Positions 1 through 7,707 of a stretch of DNA of 15,777 nucleotides are shown piece after piece (position 1 is the stretch's first letter; the number at the start of each line of letters is the position of its first letter). The notes beneath the pieces were generated by a model. The model did no database searches. It was not told where the DNA came from and saw nothing but the letters and a program-made list of their open reading frames with translations. The position numbers and the translations under genes were made by a program. Source of the stretch: JAPUIN01 sp041580375 (GTDB lineage Bacteria > Acidobacteriota > Polarisedimenticolia > Gp22-AA2); NCBI GenBank assembly GCA_041580375.1, contig JBFGDZ010000079.1:1-15777 (forward strand), written 5' to 3'.

Positions 1-360
1 CAGCGCGATCCCGGCGAGAGCGGCGAGGGCCGCCGGCAGGCGCGCGGCCAGCTCGCTCACGCCGAGCACGCGGTAGGAGGCCGCGATCAGCCAGAAGAGA
101 ACGGGAGGCTTGTCGAGGTAGGGCGCCCCGTTGAACAGCGGCGTGGCCCAGCTTCCGGCGGCGAGCATCTCGCGCGCCACGGCGGCGTTTCGCCCCTCGT
201 CCGGGTCGCCGAGCGCGCGGGCGCCGAGACCGAAGAGGAAAACCGGGGCGCAGACGGCGAGAAGGAGGAGCAGAGCCGCGGCCCCGCGCGGCGCGCGGCG
301 CGGCGAGGCCTCCGCCTCACTCGAACAGTCGGATCTGATCGCCGGGCCGGGGCGGGACAC
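1..360 (-). CDS. Family-39-type membrane glycosyltransferase, N-terminal part (3' end outside window)
   Basis: Partial gene; only the first 120 codons are present and the frame is open to the window edge. Read from GTG at 360, it has a basic N-terminus, a hydrophobic segment (about residues 27-47), then an acidic motif DPDEGR (52-57) and the stretch YLDKPPVLFW (81-90), followed by another hydrophobic segment. The Asp-Glu pair in the first periplasmic loop and the 'KPP' motif are hallmarks of the PMT/ArnT superfamily, which moves sugars from polyprenyl-phosphate carriers onto lipids or proteins at the outer face of the inner membrane. Substrate cannot be inferred. The GTG start overlaps the end of the upstream radical SAM gene by 44 bp. 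I found no in-frame ATG before the conserved region, and no clear Shine-Dalgarno, so the exact start is uncertain. The family call is fairly firm. Confidence 0.8.
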   Translation of the reverse strand, partial: MSRPGPAIRSDCSSEAEASPRRAPRGAAALLLLLAVCAPVFLFGLGARALGDPDEGRNAAVAREMLAAGSWATPLFNGAPYLDKPPVLFWLIAASYRVLGVSELAARLPAALAALAGIAL

Positions 361-1402
361 GGAACTGTCCGCAATCGAGGGGCTCCGGACGATCGCGAAG
401 CCCGAGGCGGCGCCGCGCGATCTCGAAGCGCCTGCGGATGAGATCGGCGTGCGCGCCCTCGCCGCTCATGCGGCGGCCGAACGCGCTGTCGGAGAGGTTC
501 CCGCCGCGCGTCTCGCGCACCAGGTGCAGGACGCGCGACGCCTTGAGCGGGTAGTTCTCAAGAAGCCAGTCGCTGAACATCTCCTTCAGTTCCAGCGGCA
601 GCCGCAGCAGGATCCAGCCGGCCGACGCCGCCCCGGCGGCCGCGCAGGCCTCGAGGATGCTCTCGATCTCGTGGTCGTTGAGTCCTGGGATCATGGGCGA
701 GGCGAGCACGCCGGCCGGGACGCCGGCCCCGCTCAGCCCGCGGATCGCTTCGAGCCTCCGCGCCGGCGCCGCGGCGCGCGGCTCCATGCGGCGCGCCAGT
801 TCCGGATCGAGCGTCGTCACGGACAGGAAGACGCACGCGAGCCTCCGCCCCGCCATCGGCGCGAGGATGTCGAGATCGCGCAGGACCAGATCCGACTTCG
901 TCACGATGCTGACCGGGTGATTGTGCTCGGCCAGCACCTCCAGGATCTCCCGCGTGATCCTGAGACGCCGCTCCGCCGGCTGGTACGGATCGGTGTTGGA
1001 TCCGAGGGCGAGCACGTCGGGACGGTAGTTCGGGCGCCGCAGCTCCTCGCGCAGGAGGCGCGCCGCCGACGGCTTGGAGAAGATGCGCGTCTCGAAATCG
1101 AGCCCCGGCGACAGCCCCAGATACGCGTGCGTCGGGCGGGCGAAGCAGTAGACGCAGCCGTGCTCGCAGCCGCGGTAGGGATTGATCGAGCGGTCGAACG
1201 GGACGTCGGGGGAGTCGTTGCGCGCGATGATCGTCTTCGTCGCGTCCGGCGTGACGGTCGTGCGGAGCGGCCCGATCTCCTCGTCCTCGAAGCTCTCCTG
1301 CCCCTCGCCCCCCTCGAGCGGCACGACGCGCGCCCGCTCGTAGCGGCACGCCGGGTTGGTGACCGCGCCGCGGCCCCGTCGCGCCTGCCTGCGCACCTCC
1401 AT
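317..1402 (-). CDS. Radical SAM protein, PA0069/SplB-like family
   Basis: A 361-residue protein, the usual length for this family. The radical SAM cluster-binding motif is C79-x3-C83-x2-C86 (CEHGCVYC), preceded by INPYRGC and followed by FARPTHAYLG, the signature of the PA0069-type branch of COG1533 (spore photoproduct lyase-like). Further family features are LALGSNTDPYQPAE (about 112-125) and a later SPMIPGLND motif. Members bind a [4Fe-4S] cluster and split S-adenosylmethionine to start radical chemistry; the substrate of this branch is not established, and DNA repair should not be assumed from the SplB label. The gene begins 5 bp after the stop of the beta-barrel gene, with GAGGG just upstream of the ATG, so it is probably co-transcribed with it. 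It overlaps the downstream glycosyltransferase start. Confidence 0.88.
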   Translation of the reverse strand: MEVRRQARRGRGAVTNPACRYERARVVPLEGGEGQESFEDEEIGPLRTTVTPDATKTIIARNDSPDVPFDRSINPYRGCEHGCVYCFARPTHAYLGLSPGLDFETRIFSKPSAARLLREELRRPNYRPDVLALGSNTDPYQPAERRLRITREILEVLAEHNHPVSIVTKSDLVLRDLDILAPMAGRRLACVFLSVTTLDPELARRMEPRAAAPARRLEAIRGLSGAGVPAGVLASPMIPGLNDHEIESILEACAAAGAASAGWILLRLPLELKEMFSDWLLENYPLKASRVLHLVRETRGGNLSDSAFGRRMSGEGAHADLIRRRFEIARRRLGLRDRPEPLDCGQFRVPPRPGDQIRLFE

Positions 1403-1407
1403 CGCCC

Positions 1408-2385
1408 TCAGGGCCCCCCGTCCTGAAGCTCGTCCAGGATCGACTTCCCGAAGGTGAAGCGCCAGCCGAGCTTCAGATACCCCGCCGGGTCGATCCCGGT
1501 CGAGAGGAAATCATTCTCGTCCCGATCGGCCGAAAAGTCGAGATCGCGGCCGCCGAGCACGCCCCCCTGCACGATGAACGCGTGATCCCGGTTCGGGCGG
1601 TGCTCCCACTCCGCCCCGAGGCGGACCCCCACGGTGCGATAGAAGACGGTCTGCGGCTGCCCGGGGAAGAGGCCCGCGTTGTCGAAGCGGTGCCGGTCGC
1701 CCGCGACCTCCATGAGGAGGTGCACGCGCGTCTTCTCGCTCGCCGTGTAGGTGGTGCGCACCGTGAACGGCAGGATGGTGAACAGCCGCCACTTCGGGCT
1801 GAACCGCCAGATCAGGCCGAAGCCGGGCACCACGAGCCGCTCGCCGTACTCGAACGTGACGGCTCCCCCGTACAGCCAGGTCAGGTCCTCGCTCTTGACA
1901 TAACTGCCGACGAAGAAGGCCGAGAAGCGCGGATCGATGTCGTCGATCGTCTCCTCGTCCTCGGCGAACGACGCGCCGAGCGAGACGAGATACAGATTGC
2001 CGTTCCGGCTCGCCATCAGGCCCGCCACGCGCACGGCGCCGGAGTACAGCGTGCGTTCGATCTCCGCCGGCGGCAGCGACAATTCGATCGGCGACGACGA
2101 CAGCCGCACCTGGGCGAAGAACTGGTGCCCCAGGATCCCGCCGCCCGGGTGGATGCTCGTTCGGCCGAGCGGGACGTTGAGGTTGAACGAGAAGCGCCGC
2201 TGCCGCAGATCCCCGGCAAAATCCTCGAAGTCGCTCTCCGGCACCCCCTCGGTCGTGACCTCCAGCCGCGGGCGGAACAGCTCCAGCCGCAGCTCCTCCT
2301 GGGCGAACGGCGCGTCGCACACGACGGCGAGCACGACCGCCCCCCCGATGAATCCCGCCAGGCGTCCCCTGCGGCGCATCATCAT
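1408..2385 (-). CDS. Predicted outer-membrane beta-barrel protein (DUF6268-like)
   Basis: A 325-residue secreted protein. The N-terminus is MMMRRR followed by a hydrophobic core and a signal peptidase I site APFA|Q (cleavage after residue 28). The mature part consists of alternating polar/hydrophobic stretches rich in aromatic residues and Gly, for example FIVQGGVLGG and YLKLGWRFTFG near the C-terminus, the pattern of antiparallel transmembrane beta strands. It most resembles the uncharacterised DUF6268 outer-membrane group; this is judged from overall appearance, not from a search. There is no terminal Phe; a short polar tail follows the last strand. Three consecutive ATG codons (2385, 2382, 2379) could each start the protein. 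GGAGG at 2394-2390 is 4 nt from the first and 7 nt from the second, so the second may be the true start. It is the first gene of the leftward group. Confidence 0.7.
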   Translation of the reverse strand: MMMRRRGRLAGFIGGAVVLAVVCDAPFAQEELRLELFRPRLEVTTEGVPESDFEDFAGDLRQRRFSFNLNVPLGRTSIHPGGGILGHQFFAQVRLSSSPIELSLPPAEIERTLYSGAVRVAGLMASRNGNLYLVSLGASFAEDEETIDDIDPRFSAFFVGSYVKSEDLTWLYGGAVTFEYGERLVVPGFGLIWRFSPKWRLFTILPFTVRTTYTASEKTRVHLLMEVAGDRHRFDNAGLFPGQPQTVFYRTVGVRLGAEWEHRPNRDHAFIVQGGVLGGRDLDFSADRDENDFLSTGIDPAGYLKLGWRFTFGKSILDELQDGGP

Positions 2386-2389
2386 TGCA

Positions 2390-2394
2390 CCTCC
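2390..2394 (-). promoter_or_regulatory. Shine-Dalgarno for the beta-barrel gene
   Basis: On the minus strand GGAGG lies upstream of three tandem ATG codons, with spacings of 4, 7 and 10 nt. The middle ATG (2382) has the most usual spacing. This is one of the few strong ribosome binding sites in the window and marks the start of the leftward transcription unit. Confidence 0.7.
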
Positions 2395-2430
2395 CGAGGC
2401 CGAAACGGAACGGTGTCCGGAACGGGCGCC

Positions 2431-2459
2431 AGTATACCCGCTCCCGCGGCCTGCGTTCC
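2431..2459 (-). promoter_or_regulatory. Candidate promoter for the beta-barrel / radical SAM / glycosyltransferase group
   Basis: A good -10 hexamer TATACT (minus strand, 2436-2431) sits in otherwise GC-rich DNA, predicting a start near 2424 and a leader of about 40 nt that contains the GGAGG site. The -35 region at 17-nt spacing reads GGAACG (2459-2454), a poor match to the sigma-70 TTGACA but similar to the GGAAC of ECF-type promoters. Which sigma factor is used cannot be decided from this. Confidence 0.4.
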
Positions 2460-2482
2460 CGGAGAGGACCGCGACGCGCGAC

Positions 2483-2511
2483 TTGACGGACCCGATCCGA
2501 GCGGCTAGTCT
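2483..2511 (+). promoter_or_regulatory. Sigma-70-like promoter for the OPT transporter, predicting a leaderless mRNA
   Basis: TTGACG (2483-2488), 17-nt spacer, TAGTCT (2506-2511). A start 6-8 bp after the -10 box falls at 2517-2519, directly before the ATG at 2520. No Shine-Dalgarno is visible between the -10 box and the ATG. The two promoters in the 134-bp divergent gap lie back to back. Confidence 0.55.
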
Positions 2512-2519
2512 CCGGCGCG

Positions 2520-4484
2520 ATGGCCGACGCGACGCGTCACGGACTGCCGCCGGAAGCGTACGAGGCGATCCCGGGCCGGGACTACCGGCCGTACGTGGCG
2601 AAGACCGAATCGCCGCGCGAGTTCAGCCTGCGCGCCGCGATCACCGGCTCGCTGTTCGGCATCCTGTTCGGCGCCGCCAACGCCTACCTGGGCCTGCGCG
2701 TCGGGCTGACCATCAGCACCTCGATTCCGATCGCCGTCCTCACCGTGCTGGCCTTCCTGGCGCTGCCCCCGTTCGGACGCATCGGATCGATCCTCGAGGC
2801 CAACATCTCGCAGACGGTCGGCTCCGCCTCGTCGTCGCTCGCCTCGGGGATCATCTTCACCATCCCGGCGATCTACCTCTGGGGGCGGACCCCCGACCTG
2901 ACGAAGGTCATCGCCGTCGCCGCCTGCGGTGGCGTGCTCGGCGTCCTGTTCATGATCCCGCTCAGGCGCCTTCTCATCCGCGACGAGCACGGGGCGCTTC
3001 CCTACCCGGAGGGGACCGCGTGCGCCGAGGTGATGGTCGCCGCGGACCGCGGCGGCAGCGACTCGTGGCCGATATTCAAGGGGATCCTCGTCGGCGGCGT
3101 CGTCAAGGCGCTCGGATCGGCGATGCACCTGTGGCGCGAGGTCTTCTCCGTGGCGGTGCCGTACCTGCCGAAGGGGCGGATCGCGCTGGAGTCGGGGCCG
3201 GCGCTGCTCGGCGTCGGCTACATCCTGGGCTTCAGAATCGCCACCGTCATGGTCGGCGGGACGCTCGTCTCGTCGCTCGTCCTGATCCCGATCCTCGCCG
3301 TCTGGGGCGCCGATCGGACCATCCCGTTCTATCCCGAGACCGAGATGCTGATCCGCGACATGTCGCCGTCGCAATTGTGGACCCGCTACGTGCGCTACAT
3401 CGGGGCGGGGGCCGTGGCCTGCGCGGGGATCCTGTCGCTCATCCGGGCCGTGCCGACCATCTGGGAGTCGTTCCGCGTCGGGCTGCGCGGCTTCCGGCGC
3501 CGGCTGGACGGCGCGCTCGCGGCGCCGGACCGCACCGACGACGATCTCGGCATGCCGGTCGTGCTCACGATCACGGGCGCCGTCATCCTCTTCCTGGCGT
3601 TCTCGCCGTTCGTGCTCGGGTTCGTCGACTCGCTCGCGGCGCGCATCGTCTCGGCCGCGATGATCGCCCTGTTCGCCTTCCTGTTCGTGACCGTCTCCAG
3701 CCGGATCGTGGGGCTCGTGGGGGTCACCTCGAACCCGACGTCGGGGATGACGATCGCGACGTTGCTCGGCACGAGCGGCGTCTTCCTCGTCATGGGGCTG
3801 ACCGGGCCGGACGCGATGGCGCAGGCGATCCTGGTCGGCGCGGTCGTGGCGGTCGCGGCGTCGATCGCGGGCGACACGTCGCAGGATCTCAAGAGCGGTT
3901 TCCTGCTGGGGGCCACGCCGCGGCGGCAGCAGATCGGCGAGCTTCTGGGCGTCGTCACGGCCGTCACCTTCGTCTGCCTGGCCGTCGTCGCACTGCACAA
4001 GGCGTACGGTTTCGGGACGCCGGCGCTGCCGGCGCCGCAGGCGACGCTGATGAAGATCGTCGTCGAGGGGGTGCTGTCGCGCGAGCTGCCGTGGGCGCTC
4101 GTCCTGATCGGCGTCGCCATCGCCCTGGTCTCGGCCGCTCTCCGGATCCCCGCCCTGCCGTTCGCGGTCGGGCTCTACCTGCCGGCCTCCACGATGACCC
4201 CCGTGTTTATCGGCGGGCTCATCCGCCTGTTCGTCGAGCGCCGGGCGCGCCACGATCGGGCGCTGCTCGCGAGGCGGCGCGAGAAGGGCGTGCTGTTCGG
4301 CTCGGGTCTCGTGGCGGGCGAGGGGCTGGTGGGGGTCGGCATCGCGATGTTCGCCCTGCTCGCCGGGCAGCGGCCGGCGGGGATCGGCCCGGAGTGGGCC
4401 GGCCCCATGCAGCCTCTCATGCCGCTGGCCATCTTCGCGGCGATGGCCTGGCTGCTCTTCAACACGACCCGCGTGAGGACCTGA
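2520..4484 (+). CDS. OPT-family oligopeptide-type transporter
   Basis: A 654-residue polytopic inner-membrane protein with many hydrophobic helices, matching the length of prokaryotic OPT transporters. Family features in order: an N-terminal SPREFSLRA segment (31-39), GAANAYLGLRVGLTISTSIP (51-70), ILEANISQTVGSASSS (91-106), ALPYPEGTACAEV (159-171), SNPTSGMTI (404-412), AGDTSQDLKSGFLLGATPRR (450-469) and LPFAVGLYLP (546-555). OPT proteins take up peptides or metal-chelate compounds with proton coupling; the substrate of this one is unknown. The ATG at 2520 is secure: an in-frame TGA lies at 2484-2486 and no ATG, GTG or TTG codon occurs between. It is the only plus-strand gene, monocistronic, and converges with the RND permease gene with 7 bp between the stop codons. 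Confidence 0.93.
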   Translation: MADATRHGLPPEAYEAIPGRDYRPYVAKTESPREFSLRAAITGSLFGILFGAANAYLGLRVGLTISTSIPIAVLTVLAFLALPPFGRIGSILEANISQTVGSASSSLASGIIFTIPAIYLWGRTPDLTKVIAVAACGGVLGVLFMIPLRRLLIRDEHGALPYPEGTACAEVMVAADRGGSDSWPIFKGILVGGVVKALGSAMHLWREVFSVAVPYLPKGRIALESGPALLGVGYILGFRIATVMVGGTLVSSLVLIPILAVWGADRTIPFYPETEMLIRDMSPSQLWTRYVRYIGAGAVACAGILSLIRAVPTIWESFRVGLRGFRRRLDGALAAPDRTDDDLGMPVVLTITGAVILFLAFSPFVLGFVDSLAARIVSAAMIALFAFLFVTVSSRIVGLVGVTSNPTSGMTIATLLGTSGVFLVMGLTGPDAMAQAILVGAVVAVAASIAGDTSQDLKSGFLLGATPRRQQIGELLGVVTAVTFVCLAVVALHKAYGFGTPALPAPQATLMKIVVEGVLSRELPWALVLIGVAIALVSAALRIPALPFAVGLYLPASTMTPVFIGGLIRLFVERRARHDRALLARRREKGVLFGSGLVAGEGLVGVGIAMFALLAGQRPAGIGPEWAGPMQPLMPLAIFAAMAWLLFNTTRVRT

Positions 4485-4491
4485 CGCCGGA

Positions 4492-7400
4492 TCAGCGCGC
4501 CGCGCCCCCGCCCCGCGCGGCCGCGCCGCGGCCCGCCGCGGGATCGACGGCGGCCGCCCCCGCCGACCCGGTCACGAGCCCGCGCGCGTCCTCCAGGATC
4601 GCGTAGAGCGACGGCACCAGGACGAGGCTGATGAAGGTGGCGAACAGGACGCCGAAAGCCAGCGAGATCGCCATCGGGATGAGGAACTGCGCCTGCACGC
4701 TCCGCTCCAGGAGCAGCGGCGTCAGCCCGGCGAAGGTCGTCAGCGACGTCAGCAGGATGGGGCGGAAGCGCAGGACGCCGGCCTGCCGGATCGCCTCGCG
4801 CATCGACATCCCCTCGCGGTAACCGCGGTTGATGTAGTCGACCATCACCAGGCTGTCGTTGACGACGACGCCGGTGAGCGCCACGATCCCGAACATCGAC
4901 AGGACGGTGAGGTCCATCCCCATCAGGACGTGGCCGCCGATGGCGCCGATCAGACCGAACGGGATGGCGCTCATCACGATCAGCGGCTGCGCGTACGACT
5001 TGAACGGGATCGCCAGCAGCGCGTAGATGACGAGCAGCGCGACGACGAATCCCCTCTTGAGGCCCCCCATCGTCTCGCGCTGCTGCTGTTGCTGTCCCTC
5101 GAAGGTTGCGCGGATCTCCGGGAAGTCGGCGCGCAGGCGGGGCAGCACGCTGGCGCTGAGGTCGGCCAGGATCTTCTCCGTGTTCCCCTTCTCGGGATCG
5201 ACGTCGGCCGTCACGTTGACGACGCGGCGGCGGTCGGTGCGGTGGATCGCGGCCGGCCCGCGCTCGACGCTGGCACGCGCCGCGGTCGCGAACGGCACGG
5301 CGGCGCCGTCCGGCCCGCGCACGCGCATCTCCTCCAGGTCGGCGAGCGAGCGGCGCCGCTCTTCGGGGTAGCGCACCATCACCTTGACCTCGTCGCGCCC
5401 GCGCTGGATGCGCTGGGCCTCCTCGCCGTAGAACGCCTGGCGCACCTGGCGCGCCAGGTCGCCGAGCGCCAGCCCGGACGATTCGGCCTCGGGGGTGATC
5501 CGAAGCTCCAGCTCCTTCTTGCCGGCGCGAAACGAGTCGGCGATGTCCTGCACGCCCGGGTAGCCGCGCAGCTCCTCCTTGAGGAGCGCCGCGTAGGCGC
5601 GCAGGCGATCGACGTCCGGCCCCGCGATCTCCACGTTGATCGCCTCGCCGGTGGAGAAGAGGGACGACGTATAGGTCAGCTCGACGGCGTCCGGCACGGT
5701 CCCGGTGCGCTCGCGCCACATCCGCGCGATCGTGGCGCTCGTGATCTCCCGCTCTTCCGACGGCGCCAGCTCGATGTTCACCTCGCCCAGGTGCGATCCG
5801 GAAAACTGCGAACCGGCGCTGGCGGCGCCGCGCGTCTGCGCGCCCCGGAACGGCTGCTCCCCGATCGAGGTCAGGACGTGGCGGATGACGTCCTGGCCGT
5901 GCTCCTCCTCGATCTCCCGCTCGAGCGCCAGCGCGGTCGCCTCGATGCGGCGCACCGTCTCCTCGGTCACGGCGGACGGCGTCCCCTGCGGCATGGTCAG
6001 GAGCGCCACGGCGTTGTCCGCCTCGATGGCCGGGAAAAAATTGAACTGGATCCAGCCGCCGCGCACCACCGCGAACGTCATCAGGAGAAGGGCCACGCCG
6101 ATCGACAGCGTCAAATAGCGCCACTCGATCGCCCGCTCGAGCGTCGGCCGGTAGCTCCTCCGGATGACGAAGTGGAGCAAGGCCGCGACCCGGGACTGGA
6201 CGCGCCCCCACCACCGTCCCGCGCGCGTCCGGGCCGGCGCATCGCCCGGCGGGAGGTGGGACAGGTGGTTCGGCAGGATCAGCAGCGACTCGATGAGGGA
6301 GAAGATCAGCGTCGGGATGACGATGAGCGGGATGACCCGCATGATCTTGCCGGTCTGTCCCGTCACGTTCAGGAGCGGGGCGAACGCCGCGACGCTCGTG
6401 AGGACGGCGAAGATGACCGGCGTGCTGACGCCCGTGGCGCCCTCGACGGCGGCGCCCAGCCCGTGACGGCCCTCCTGGTAGCGCGTGTAGACGTTCTCCC
6501 CCACGATGATGGCGTCGTCCACGACGATCCCGAGCACGACGATGAAGGCGAACAGCGAGATCAGGTTGATCGACGCTCCGAGCGTCGGCATCAGGGCGAT
6601 GGCGCCGAGGAAGGAGATCGGAATGCCGAGCGACACCCACCCGGCGAGCCGCAGCCTCAGGAACAGCGACAGCACCAGCACGACGAGCGCGAAGCCGGCG
6701 AGGCCGTTGCGCATCAGGAGGTCGAGCCGGCTGCGCAGCACGCGGCTCATGTCGTGCCAGACGGTCAGGGTGATCCCCTCCGGCACGCGGGGCCGCGCCC
6801 GCTCCAGGTAGTCCTTGACCGTCGCGGCGACCTCCAGCGCGTCCTGCTCCCCGACGCGATACACCTGAAGCAGGACGGCGGGGCGTCCGTCGAAGCGCGC
6901 CCGCTGGTCGGTGTCGGCGAACCCGTCGACGACCGTCGCCACGTCGCCCACCAGGAGCCGCCGGCCGTCGGGCAGGATCAGCAGCGGCAGCGCCGCGAAC
7001 TCGCGCCCGCGGTACGCCTGCCCTTCGGTGCGCAGCAGGATCTCGCCCCCCGCCGTCGCGATCTTCCCGCCCGGCAGGTCGAGGGACGACCGGCGGATGG
7101 CGGCCGCCACCTCTTCGAACGTCAGCCCGTACTGCCGCAGCGCCTCCTCGGAGACCTCGACCGAGATCTCGTAGGGCCGGACGGCGACCAGCTCGACCTG
7201 CGTGATGCCCGGGAGCGCGACCATGTCGTCCCGGATCCGCTCCCCGAGGCGCCGGAGCGATCGCTCGTCGGCGTCCCCGGCGATCGCCACCTCGAGCACC
7301 TGCCGCCGGATCAGAACCTCCTCGATGACCGGCTCCTCGGCCTCCTCCGGAAACGTGTCGATCGCATCGACGCGCGACTTGATGTCGTTGAGGAGCTTCT

Positions 7401-7707
7401 GCGCGTCGAAGCCCTGCATGATCTCGACGACGACGGTGCCGGCGTTCTCGGACGACGTGGATCGGATCTCCTTGATCCCCTCGAGGTCCTGGATCTTCTC
7501 CTCGACGCGGACGACGACCCCCTCCTCGACCTCCTCCGGCGCCGCGCCCGGGTAAGGCACGGTGACCGTGATCAGATCGGAGGAGAACTCGGGGAAGACT
7601 TCCTGCTTGATCCCCCAGAGCGTGGTCAGTCCGGTGGCGACGATCAGGACCATCAGGATGTTGGCCGCCACGCCGTTCTCGGCGAACCAGGCGATGACCC
7701 GCTTCAC
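4492..7707 (-). CDS. RND-family efflux permease (AcrB/HAE1-like)
   Basis: A 1071-residue inner-membrane proton-driven pump, full length for the family, with two repeats of a six-helix bundle and large periplasmic loops. The N-terminus has the first helix (about 13-32) and the KQEVFPEF motif. Helix 4 carries the proton-relay pair D397-D398 in VVDDAIIVGENV, matching AcrB D407/D408. Helix 10 reads GVVVNDSLVMVD (946-957): the position of AcrB Lys940 is Asn950, followed by Asp951, so the relay differs from AcrB. The C-terminal tail (about 1048-1071) is Ala/Gly/Arg-rich and poorly constrained. The GTG start overlaps the adaptor stop by 4 bp (GTGA), so it is translationally coupled. Last gene of the TetR/outer-membrane factor/adaptor/permease operon. 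Substrate unknown; drugs, lipids or detergents are all possible. Confidence 0.95.
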   Translation of the reverse strand: MKRVIAWFAENGVAANILMVLIVATGLTTLWGIKQEVFPEFSSDLITVTVPYPGAAPEEVEEGVVVRVEEKIQDLEGIKEIRSTSSENAGTVVVEIMQGFDAQKLLNDIKSRVDAIDTFPEEAEEPVIEEVLIRRQVLEVAIAGDADERSLRRLGERIRDDMVALPGITQVELVAVRPYEISVEVSEEALRQYGLTFEEVAAAIRRSSLDLPGGKIATAGGEILLRTEGQAYRGREFAALPLLILPDGRRLLVGDVATVVDGFADTDQRARFDGRPAVLLQVYRVGEQDALEVAATVKDYLERARPRVPEGITLTVWHDMSRVLRSRLDLLMRNGLAGFALVVLVLSLFLRLRLAGWVSLGIPISFLGAIALMPTLGASINLISLFAFIVVLGIVVDDAIIVGENVYTRYQEGRHGLGAAVEGATGVSTPVIFAVLTSVAAFAPLLNVTGQTGKIMRVIPLIVIPTLIFSLIESLLILPNHLSHLPPGDAPARTRAGRWWGRVQSRVAALLHFVIRRSYRPTLERAIEWRYLTLSIGVALLLMTFAVVRGGWIQFNFFPAIEADNAVALLTMPQGTPSAVTEETVRRIEATALALEREIEEEHGQDVIRHVLTSIGEQPFRGAQTRGAASAGSQFSGSHLGEVNIELAPSEEREITSATIARMWRERTGTVPDAVELTYTSSLFSTGEAINVEIAGPDVDRLRAYAALLKEELRGYPGVQDIADSFRAGKKELELRITPEAESSGLALGDLARQVRQAFYGEEAQRIQRGRDEVKVMVRYPEERRRSLADLEEMRVRGPDGAAVPFATAARASVERGPAAIHRTDRRRVVNVTADVDPEKGNTEKILADLSASVLPRLRADFPEIRATFEGQQQQQRETMGGLKRGFVVALLVIYALLAIPFKSYAQPLIVMSAIPFGLIGAIGGHVLMGMDLTVLSMFGIVALTGVVVNDSLVMVDYINRGYREGMSMREAIRQAGVLRFRPILLTSLTTFAGLTPLLLERSVQAQFLIPMAISLAFGVLFATFISLVLVPSLYAILEDARGLVTGSAGAAAVDPAAGRGAAARGGGAAR

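Noticed and set aside
317..1402. Spore photoproduct lyase (UV repair) for the radical SAM gene
   Set aside because: Only the broad SplB-like superfamily is shared; the motifs match the PA0069-type branch and nothing else suggests sporulation.
4526..4541. CCGCGG-CCCG-CCGCGG dyad as a two-way terminator
   Set aside because: It lies inside the RND coding tail, has no T-run on either side, and consists of Ala/Arg/Gly-type GC codons that produce such dyads by chance.
1937..4606. An 889-codon plus-strand frame across the beta-barrel and OPT genes
   Set aside because: It is the shifted frame of the OPT gene plus antisense of the beta-barrel gene, with low-complexity Arg/Ala/Gly composition.
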